Origin: Shimia_B sp039815465
GTDB lineage: Bacteria; Pseudomonadota; Alphaproteobacteria; Rhodobacterales; Rhodobacteraceae
Direction of reading: 5' to 3'
NCBI GenBank assembly: GCA_039815465.1
Contig: JBCBZG010000022.1
Coordinates: forward strand, 1 to 64,000
Length of the DNA: 64,000 nt
The notes below the pieces were generated by a model. The model was not told the DNA's origin, did not search any database, and saw only the letters and a list, made by a program, of their open reading frames with translations. The position numbers and the translations under genes were made by a program. This document shows, one piece after another, positions 9,692-16,577 of this stretch. The first letter of the stretch is position 1; each line of letters opens with the position of its first letter.

Positions 9692-10019
9692 TCAGGTTCT
9701 CCACCCCTGACACCGATAAGAGCGCACACGACCAACCCGATGACTCCTTAATCACCGTTGCAGTTTGCTGGTTGGACGTATCGCGGCTCCAGCCGGTGGC
9801 CTAAGCAAATGGAACGTCTCCGTATGGTTCTAAAGTCCAAGCATGTGGGGTTGGTTTCAAGTCCTAAAACCAAAGTTTCCGCCCGAGGCGCACAATTCGG
9901 TTGGAAATTACCGACCATTCTTCAATCGAGGACGGAGAGAGACCCCTCTAACATGTTGCTAGTGCCACTGTTTTCTGCGGCTCTTTCTGTTTAGGCTGCT
10001 GGAAAAGAACAGGGCGGAT
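9692..10019. other. intergenic stretch between recombinase and R-M genes
   Basis: No convincing gene was seen in these 328 bases. There are short inverted repeats, for example TTGGTTT (9851-9857) with AAACCAA (9867-9873). The promoter for the type III methyltransferase should lie in the right part, where only a weak ribosome-binding sequence (AGGGCGG) precedes ATG 10020. Confidence 0.5.
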
Positions 10020-11831
10020 ATGTCTGGGAAGTATGATGATCTGAGCCGGGAGCGGCTTATCGAGCTTCTGGAGAAGCGCGACCGGGAGCGGAAGCTGGGG
10101 TTGGTCTGGGAACGCGATGAAATCGCGGCGGATAAGGCCATCGACCATGACTTCGTGGTCGCCCGGATCGACGCGGCCCTCAGCGACAAGCCCGCTCCAT
10201 GGGACAACCTGATCATCGAAGGGGATAACTACGATGCTCTCCGCTGGTTGAGGATGACACACCGGGGCCGGGTGAAGTGCATCTACATCGACCCGCCCTA
10301 CAATACCGGGAACAAGGATTGGGTCTACAACGACAGGTATATGAGCGCCGATGACCGGTTCCGTCAGTCTACCTGGTTGGAATTTTTGTTCCGCCGCTTG
10401 ACGCTCGCACGGGACTTGTTGTCGGACGATGGGGTCATCCTCGTTTCGATCAATGATGACCAGCGGGCGTTGCTTGAACTGATGATGGATCAGGCGTTGC
10501 CGGGGATGCGGCTCGGATCACTGCCCTGGCGAACTCGCCAAGGTTCAAATGCTGACCAAGGTAGTTTCTTGAGTGTCGATCACGAGCACATTCTAGTATA
10601 CGGCAACGAAGGCTTCCGGTTTTCGGGAACCGAGAAATCGTTTGCGCACTACTCCAATCCTGACAATCACCCTGACGGCGATTGGACGAAAGACAACTTG
10701 ACTTTGGGTTTTGACCGACACGAACGCCCAAATCTCTTTTATCCAATACATGATCCAAAAACTGATACCTGGTATCCGCCAAATCCTGATCGTGTCTGGG
10801 TATACGCCTCGCGTAAGAACCTTAAGCCGGGCCAGCGACTCCAAACGGCTCCAATTGAGCAAATGATAGAGGAAGATCGAATTTGGTTTCCGGACGATCA
10901 GCGAGTAGAGGTTTGGGAGACCCTTGAGGAATTACATGCCGCAATTGACGCAAGAGAAGTTCCGATGCGAAGTGGGACACCTCTAATCACGAAGGAACTC
11001 CCCGACTTGGAGTTCTGGGTTGGAAAAAGAGTTGCTTTTGGTGCGGCCCGTTTCAAACGGTTCAAAAAAGACCTTCGAAATCCAACCCAGCCACTTTCGT
11101 CTTGGATCGTTACGAATAGTGATGCCCCAACCGTAGCCGAGGACGAGAACACGATTATCTCTGGAACAAATGACGAAGGTTCCAAGGCCGTCCGAAGTGT
11201 GTTTGGGTCTAAGGCGTTCAACTACGCCAAGCCCGTCTCCCTCATCCGCGAACTGGTCCGCCAATCAACTGCCCCGAGCGATATCGTCCTCGACTTCTTC
11301 GCTGGCTCCGCCACCACCGCCCAAGCCGTTATGGAACTCAATGCCGAGGACGGCGGGGATCGGCGGTTTGTCATGGTCTCTTCGACCGAGGCGACGGAGG
11401 ATGAGCGGGGCAAGAACCTCTGTCGGGATGTGACGGCGGAGCGGGTGCGGCGGCTCAATGCGTCGGATGACAAGAAATATGCGGACCTCGCCGCCGGGTT
11501 TGCTTACCTAACCACCCATCAGATCGACTTCGAGGACATCGATTACGATCTTGAACCTGCCGATGCCTGGGCGGCTTTGGAGGCGTTTCACGGGCTTCCG
11601 TTGACGCTCTATGACGCCGATCAGCCGTGGAACATCCATGAGGGTGAGGACGCGACGCTGGTGCTTGTGGATCGGTTTGAACCCGCGCTGCTCGATTGGC
11701 TTCGGCCCAGACAGATGCAGAATATCCACGTCTATGCCTGGGCCCCCGGTCAGATCACCACGGCTATGGACGGTATGCATATCCATGTCGCGCCGGTGCG
11801 AGAAACCCTGGTGCGGGCGTTTCGGGCATGA
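10020..11831 (+). CDS. mod: type III restriction-modification system, modification (Mod) subunit
   Basis: The 603-residue protein is a beta-class N6-adenine DNA methyltransferase. The catalytic motif IV DPPYNTG is at residues 91-97, preceding motif I VLDFFAGSATTAQAVMELN at about 421-440, which is the order expected for type III Mod. The variable centre (about 160-400) should be the target-recognition region. A C-terminal extension follows (AGFAYLTTHQIDFEDIDYDL). Mod gives sequence specificity and also pairs with Res for cleavage. The stop overlaps the res start (ATGA), typical for coupled mod-res genes. It opens the defence part of the island. Confidence 0.92.
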   Translation: MSGKYDDLSRERLIELLEKRDRERKLGLVWERDEIAADKAIDHDFVVARIDAALSDKPAPWDNLIIEGDNYDALRWLRMTHRGRVKCIYIDPPYNTGNKDWVYNDRYMSADDRFRQSTWLEFLFRRLTLARDLLSDDGVILVSINDDQRALLELMMDQALPGMRLGSLPWRTRQGSNADQGSFLSVDHEHILVYGNEGFRFSGTEKSFAHYSNPDNHPDGDWTKDNLTLGFDRHERPNLFYPIHDPKTDTWYPPNPDRVWVYASRKNLKPGQRLQTAPIEQMIEEDRIWFPDDQRVEVWETLEELHAAIDAREVPMRSGTPLITKELPDLEFWVGKRVAFGAARFKRFKKDLRNPTQPLSSWIVTNSDAPTVAEDENTIISGTNDEGSKAVRSVFGSKAFNYAKPVSLIRELVRQSTAPSDIVLDFFAGSATTAQAVMELNAEDGGDRRFVMVSSTEATEDERGKNLCRDVTAERVRRLNASDDKKYADLAAGFAYLTTHQIDFEDIDYDLEPADAWAALEAFHGLPLTLYDADQPWNIHEGEDATLVLVDRFEPALLDWLRPRQMQNIHVYAWAPGQITTAMDGMHIHVAPVRETLVRAFRA

Positions 11832-14359
11832 CAGCCCAGCGACACGGCCTCGCCCGGTATCAGCAGAATGCGGTCGAGGCGCTCACTGGCGTGGTGCAGA
11901 AGGTGGCCCGCCTGCATGAACAGAACGCGGCGGATCGCCTCCAAGTGTCGCTCAAGAGCGGCGTGACGCTACTGCAAAGCCCCACAGGCTCGGGAAAGAC
12001 CCTGGTGCTAGCCCGTGTGCTGGAAGGGCTGAAGGGCAGCCTGGATCGCCCCACGGTGTGGCTCTGGTTCGCACCGTTCGCCGGGCTGATCGCTCAGACC
12101 CGGGAGGCTTTGAGCGAGCAGGCCAGTGGGCTGAGGCTACGGGATATCAGCACGGACCGGGAAGCCGCCGGGACCCATGACGGTGATGTGTTTGTCCAGA
12201 CCTGGGCGGCTGTCGTTGCCACGAAGAAGGAAGGCAAGAAAGTCCGGCGAACGTCCGAGGATGTGATGTCGCTCGATGACCTGATCGCGGAATGGCGGTC
12301 GAACGGGTTCTTCATCGGCGTGGTGATCGACGAGGCGCACATCAACTTTGGCAAGGACGCTAAGGCTGCGGCGGCGTTCTTCCTCGATGTCTTGCGGCCC
12401 GATTTCACGCTGCTCGCCACCGCCACGCCCAACGATGAAAAGCTGGCGACGTTTGAGAAGAAGGCTGGGATCGAGATTGCGAGCCGGGTCGTCGTCCCGC
12501 GTGGTGATGTCGTTGACGCGGGGCTGAACAAGGTCGGGCTCAGGCTTGGGGTGATCAAGTTCGATGCGGAGTTCGCAGGGCTCGTGGATCACGAGACGGC
12601 CACTCTGACTGCCGCCTGGACGCAACATCAGACTGTCCGAGACCGGCTGGATGAACGTGGCCTTGCTCTTACGCCTTTGATGCTCGTGCAGGTCGAAGAT
12701 CAGGAAAAGGGTGCGGAGGACCCGGTTGTGCGGGTGCGGGAAAAGTTGGTCGAGGTCGGCGTGCCTCCTGAGGCGATCCGGGAACACACCTCCGGCCAGC
12801 CCGATCCGGAATTTCACACGTTGGCCTATGACCCGGACGTTGAGGTGCTCATCTTCAAGGTGGCGGTGGCCACGGGCTTTGATGCGCCCCGTGCCTGGAC
12901 CTTGGTATCGGTGAGGCCCAACCGTGGGAAGGATTTCGGCCTCCAGATCGTGGGCCGCATCATGCGAGTTCACCCGAAGGTTCGACCGTCGCATCGGAAG
13001 GATGCGCTTTTGGACAACGGGTATGTGTTCCTGAGCGACCCGTCGATGCAGGTCGGGCTTCAAGCCGCCGTAGACGAGATCAAAGCGGTGTCAGAAAGCA
13101 TCGCACTGATTACCGACCACTTCGATTTTGTGGATGTCGTCCCCACAGAGCCAGCCCAAGCCGATGACCCTGCCGCGACGTTCGTTCCAGCAAAGCCCAA
13201 AGATGCAGAGGAGCGTCAGACCCGCCTAGATGCTTTGCTTGCAAAAGGCATCGTTCACACCTCGGTCAAAGACATGTCGGACGAGGTAAAGGACGCGGCG
13301 ATCCAGAAGGGTGAAAGCTATGCCTTCGCTGTGGAGAGGCCGCTTTTCACGGGATTGCCGGAGGCACATGCTCCTGCGGCCAAGACTGCTGCGCCTGGGT
13401 TCAAGCCCTATCCGTTGCGAACAGACCTATCCCTACCGAAGGCGTTATGGCGGGAGATGGCCCCGGACCCGACCACCATCAACGCGATGATCGACGACAT
13501 TGCCCGGGCTTTTTGTAAACGCTCCGATGCCTTTCGGTTTCTCCAGCGCCGAAAGACCATGGCGCATCTGTCTTTCGAGGACTTGTTTCAGCAGATCGCT
13601 ACGGAGGAGCAGGGCAGCATCGATTTCGGAGTTCGTTTGTCAAACGCCAAAATCGCGGAGCGGGCACAGGCGGCGTTCGAGTTCAATGACACCCTAGACA
13701 CCCGATCATTGAAGAAGGCGATGGTGAGAGAGCTTCGTCGGATCGTTGATAGCGAAGGGGCTGATGCGACAGAAACGGACCTCCGCAGAGCTATTGATCT
13801 TGCCGGGATGATGCGCCCGGATGCGCTCCGCGATGCGATCAAGGATGCGAATGCCAAGAACACCCGGCTTGATGATGGGGAGGCGATCCCGCTCCAGTTC
13901 TTTGGGCCTGAAGGGCTGCCACCAGCAAACCGAAGCGCCTATGGCGTGTATCCGGTTCACCGCATGAACGGTGAGGAACGGGCGTTTGCTGAACTTCTGG
14001 ACCAGGACAACACTGGCACTGTGAAGTGGTGGATCAGAAATCCCGAGAACGAAACCTGGGCAACGCGGCTACTGCTGCCATCAGGAAAACGCTTCTTCCC
14101 GGACTTCGTGGTTGGCGTTTCGGGTCGCACATCCCGTGATGAGATTGCGCTGATCGAGATCAAGGACGATGGCTCAACGGGTCGCTTACAGTCAGACAAT
14201 AACCTTGAAAAAATCCGAGTGCAGCACCGGGAGTATCGGAATGTCTTCTGGTCTTACCGAGACGATGGCACTTGGGTTAGGGCTGAATATGAAGGCAGCC
14301 TGAACCGCATACTTCCTCGTGGACGGTTCGACATTGGCGAGATCGTCTTCATTACCTAG
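11828..14359 (+). CDS. res: type III restriction endonuclease subunit (Res), SF2 helicase-nuclease
   Basis: The 843-residue protein has Walker A SPTGSGKT at about 51-58, VIDEAH (motif II) at about 165-170, LLATATP (motif III) near 197, and QIVGRIMRVHP (motif VI) near 373. These make a DEAH-box translocase. A C-terminal PD-(D/E)xK nuclease follows: KRFFPDFVVGVSG near 755 and IALIEIKDDG near 774. Together with Mod it cuts DNA carrying two unmethylated inverted sites. The start at 11828 is chosen for the ATGA overlap with mod and the good helicase N-terminus. Everything needed for activity appears intact. Confidence 0.9.
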   Translation: MTAQRHGLARYQQNAVEALTGVVQKVARLHEQNAADRLQVSLKSGVTLLQSPTGSGKTLVLARVLEGLKGSLDRPTVWLWFAPFAGLIAQTREALSEQASGLRLRDISTDREAAGTHDGDVFVQTWAAVVATKKEGKKVRRTSEDVMSLDDLIAEWRSNGFFIGVVIDEAHINFGKDAKAAAAFFLDVLRPDFTLLATATPNDEKLATFEKKAGIEIASRVVVPRGDVVDAGLNKVGLRLGVIKFDAEFAGLVDHETATLTAAWTQHQTVRDRLDERGLALTPLMLVQVEDQEKGAEDPVVRVREKLVEVGVPPEAIREHTSGQPDPEFHTLAYDPDVEVLIFKVAVATGFDAPRAWTLVSVRPNRGKDFGLQIVGRIMRVHPKVRPSHRKDALLDNGYVFLSDPSMQVGLQAAVDEIKAVSESIALITDHFDFVDVVPTEPAQADDPAATFVPAKPKDAEERQTRLDALLAKGIVHTSVKDMSDEVKDAAIQKGESYAFAVERPLFTGLPEAHAPAAKTAAPGFKPYPLRTDLSLPKALWREMAPDPTTINAMIDDIARAFCKRSDAFRFLQRRKTMAHLSFEDLFQQIATEEQGSIDFGVRLSNAKIAERAQAAFEFNDTLDTRSLKKAMVRELRRIVDSEGADATETDLRRAIDLAGMMRPDALRDAIKDANAKNTRLDDGEAIPLQFFGPEGLPPANRSAYGVYPVHRMNGEERAFAELLDQDNTGTVKWWIRNPENETWATRLLLPSGKRFFPDFVVGVSGRTSRDEIALIEIKDDGSTGRLQSDNNLEKIRVQHREYRNVFWSYRDDGTWVRAEYEGSLNRILPRGRFDIGEIVFIT

Positions 14360-14380
14360 GGCAGGAAATATGCACCTGGT

Positions 14381-14827
14381 TTAGCTGCGAAAGATCAGTT
14401 CTACCGTTTTTCGGTGATGGTCAGGATCAAAGTCCATCGATCCGTCAGTCTCGGATAGCAGCCGATCAATCTCGGCCTGGTAGATCATCGCGGTCACCTC
14501 GCCGACCTTCTCGGGTGAGGGCCTAGCATCCAAAGAAGCGATCACTGATTGGATCAGGGTCACCACAGCCTTCATTCGATCAAGATCAATGGAAGTTGGC
14601 ATCCTTACGAACCGACCATCCAACAGGCTCGACGGTGTGATCCCATAGAGCTTGGCCAGGGTCTCAAGTCGTTCCACCGACATCGCCGACTGGCCGTCCT
14701 CCATCCGGAACAATGAGACGGTGGAGAACTTGAGGTGCTTCGCAACTTGAGCCGCAGACAAGCCCGCTTCTTTACGGGCTCGTTTGAGTTGTTCAGCGAT
14801 CTGCTTGTTGCGCGAAGCCTCATTCAT
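14381..14827 (-). CDS. XRE-family transcriptional regulator
   Basis: The 148-residue protein has an N-terminal helix-turn-helix (KQIAEQLKRARKEAGLSAAQ, then VAKHLKFSTVSLFRMEDGQS) of the lambda-repressor type at about residues 8-65. A helical C-terminal part follows, rich in acidic residues, for which I see no known domain. It is convergent with res and divergent from a second small XRE protein at 14929. The pair shares a 101-base promoter region with palindromes, a layout like a CI/Cro switch of temperate elements. Confidence 0.8.
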   Translation of the reverse strand: MNEASRNKQIAEQLKRARKEAGLSAAQVAKHLKFSTVSLFRMEDGQSAMSVERLETLAKLYGITPSSLLDGRFVRMPTSIDLDRMKAVVTLIQSVIASLDARPSPEKVGEVTAMIYQAEIDRLLSETDGSMDFDPDHHRKTVELIFRS

Positions 14828-14928
14828 ACCCTCAGACTACGACTCTCGTAATCGGATTCCACCCGAAATATTACTCACATCGTAATAAAGATTCGACGAA
14901 TCACTACTTTCTACGTATAAGTTTACTA
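14828..14928. promoter_or_regulatory. shared promoter/operator region between divergent XRE genes
   Basis: Within 101 AT-rich bases there are two operator-like repeats: ATTAC (14870-14874) with GTAAT (14882-14886), and the perfect palindrome GATTCG-A-CGAATC (14890-14902). Both would control the two divergent HTH genes. Confidence 0.5.
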
Positions 14929-15222
14929 ATGCAGCTAAAAGAGTTCTTGAAGAAGAACGGACTTCAGATGTCCGAGTTCGGCGCGATGGTTGGAACCACT
15001 GGGGCCACCATCTGTCGGATCGCCAACGGCCAGGTTCCTCGCAAAGCTCTGATGGCGAAAATCCACGAAGCAACCGGTGGGCAGGTCTCTCCCAACGACC
15101 TTGTTGGCGTGTCGGATACTCAGAGAGACGATCATCGAGGCGAAGATAACCTTGATGGTGACGTGACGCAGAGCCGGACACCCTCGATCCCCACAAGAGA
15201 TGCGGGCGGGAATGCGAAGTAG
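14929..15222 (+). CDS. small Cro-like HTH regulator
   Basis: The 97-residue protein starts MQLKEFLKKNGLQMSEFGAM. It continues VGTTGATICRIANGQVPRKA, an HTH of the Cro/XRE kind at residues 1-50. The tail after residue 60 is hydrophilic and probably disordered (DTQRDDHRGEDNLDGDVTQS). There is no clear ribosome-binding site before ATG 14929, so it may be leaderless or weakly expressed. It is divergent from the XRE gene at 14381-14827 and probably forms a regulatory pair with it. Confidence 0.7.
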   Translation: MQLKEFLKKNGLQMSEFGAMVGTTGATICRIANGQVPRKALMAKIHEATGGQVSPNDLVGVSDTQRDDHRGEDNLDGDVTQSRTPSIPTRDAGGNAK

Positions 15223-15305
15223 CGGCTGCCAAAGCCCACCAACGTCGCAACGCTCAGTTCCCGATCAAAGATGAAGCCTGAATACAAAATCGCAAAGGAG
15301 ACCCA

Positions 15306-15611
15306 ATGACCCCAGAAGTTCTGACCCTCATCGCCACGTTCTTCGTCTGCTCCGAAGCCGCCGACCAGCGGATGCTGACCCACGCTGAACTGACGTTCTG
15401 CAACCAGACCTTCGAGGAGGTGAAGGCGTCGTTCGTCCCCGGCGTCGAAGTGGAAGACTACCCGGCGATGAGCCCGGCTGAGCGCCGCGAAGCCAACGAC
15501 ATGGGGTATGCGGGCTACCTACAGTGGCGTGCTGACAATACGACCTTGGTGGAAACGATGGAGGCGGAAGCCCGAGACGTATTGGAGCGGCAAGATGGCA
15601 AGCTTCTATAG
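15306..15611 (+). CDS. small protein of unknown function
   Basis: The gene encodes 101 residues, and its ATG is preceded by AAAGGAGACCCA, an excellent ribosome-binding site, so it is very likely translated. The N-terminus (MTPEVLTLIATFFVCSEAAD) is hydrophobic and could be a short membrane or signal segment. The rest is acidic and helical, with Cys residues at about 15 and 32. No family was recognised. It lies just after the Cro-like gene, in the early region of the replication module. Confidence 0.6.
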   Translation: MTPEVLTLIATFFVCSEAADQRMLTHAELTFCNQTFEEVKASFVPGVEVEDYPAMSPAERREANDMGYAGYLQWRADNTTLVETMEAEARDVLERQDGKLL

Positions 15612-15795
15612 CTCCAATCGATCAACGTTGGGGTTCACGGTGTTGTCGGCTGTCGGTGACCCCAACGGTGAAGCTGGGCTGTCGAGCAAGGTCCAAACGG
15701 GGCGAATGACCATGCTTGGACAATTCAAGCCCAGCAACTTTTGGATATCAGTGGCTATCTATTGGTTGGATGGGTCCTGCCTCGCCGACCGTTGA
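15595..15795 (+). CDS. possible small overlapping gene, function unknown
   Basis: ATG 15595 lies within the end of the preceding gene and has GGAG seven bases upstream. The frame gives 66 residues, MASFYSSNRSTLGFTVLSAV then NGEAGLSSKVQTGRMTMLGQF, rich in Ser/Gly/Thr with no known domain. The overlap and ribosome-binding site favour a coupled gene. Its shortness and lack of known relatives mean it may be chance. Confidence 0.35.
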   Translation: MASFYSSNRSTLGFTVLSAVGDPNGEAGLSSKVQTGRMTMLGQFKPSNFWISVAIYWLDGSCLADR

Positions 15796-15808
15796 GAAGA
15801 CGTGCACT

Positions 15809-16264
15809 CTATGCATGGGGCCCTGGTTCAGCGATCCCTACCTGAGCTAAAGCCGTGGCTAGTCCATCCATGAAACGTTCAAGCTCCAAATGATCATACT
15901 GCTCTAAGGGGTGGATGGCTAACCGCTTCACTCCAGTGGCGGTGTTCGCATAGAGTGCCCGAGCAGCATACTGTATGTGGCTTGTGGCAAGGTCCCAGAT
16001 CGTGATGACCCACATCGTCTGGCCAAAGTCGTTTCCTGACCACCGGTGCTTGAGCCAGTCACCAATGAGTTCTTCTCGATCAATTCCCTCGGGCAGATAT
16101 GTAACGAGATAGGTAAAGCCGGTTGGAAGGGCGTTTGAGGCTGATTGTGTGGATCGTTTTTCAAGAAGTTCGATCAATTCTGTTCCCTTTCGTAGGTTGT
16201 CCTTTTGCTCGCACATTGAAAGCCGGACGCAGGAGAATGGGTTCTTTTGGCATTGCGCTACCAC
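15809..16264 (-). CDS. protein of unknown function
   Basis: The 151-residue protein starts at GTG 16264 with GAGGGGAC just upstream. It looks globular: EKRSTQSASNALPTGFTYLV, then IGDWLKHRWSGNDFGQTMWV and LERFMDGLATALAQVGI. No signal peptide, membrane segment or known motif is visible. It lies between small early genes and the hairpin array next to the primase-helicase gene, so a role in that replication module is possible. An internal ATG at 16216 is an alternative start without a ribosome-binding site. Confidence 0.55.
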   Translation of the reverse strand: MVAQCQKNPFSCVRLSMCEQKDNLRKGTELIELLEKRSTQSASNALPTGFTYLVTYLPEGIDREELIGDWLKHRWSGNDFGQTMWVITIWDLATSHIQYAARALYANTATGVKRLAIHPLEQYDHLELERFMDGLATALAQVGIAEPGPHA

Positions 16265-16577
16265 CGTCCCCTCACTCTAGGTATTTACCCATCTAGTTGT
16301 TTGCCCGGCATAGGTTTGCACGGACGACTACGGGCTAACGCGCATATCTCCGTCAGATGAGGTATTTGCTCCGGCCAAGCAGTTACCGACAGGGGGGGGG
16401 ACGAACTGAGGTCGCTAATGTAGTTCTATTAGTGAGGCCAGTTCGTTCCCCTAAACCGATTTGTTAATTGGCGAAGCCAATTACCCGTCCACCGCGAAGC
16501 GGGACAACGGGACCGTCATCGGGTCTGATGCGCCGAAGGCGCTCAGAACCGATCATGGTCACCCCTGGAAAGCAAAA
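16265..16577. other. array of GAA-triloop hairpins: candidate single-strand replication/priming origin
   Basis: This 313-base gap holds no gene but four hairpins within 155 bases. H1 (16397-16451): GGGGACGAACTG pairs with CAGTTCGT-T-CCCC, with an inner CGCTAAT/ATTAGTG stem (16413-16419/16428-16434). H2 (16465-16483): TAATTGGC-GAA-GCCAATTA, perfect. H3 (16492-16502): CCGC-GAA-GCGG. H4 (16521-16550): GCGCC-GAA-GGCGC extended by TCTGA/TCAGA. H2 and H3 contain the heptamer GCGAAGC, known as an exceptionally stable DNA mini-hairpin that occurs in single-stranded phage origins. The array abuts the 3' end of a primase-helicase gene. Confidence 0.6.

Noticed and set aside
16392..16400. Run of nine G considered as a phase-variation tract or G-quadruplex
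   Set aside because: It is not inside or just before a gene start, four of the G residues serve the H1 stem, and its exact length may be a sequencing uncertainty.
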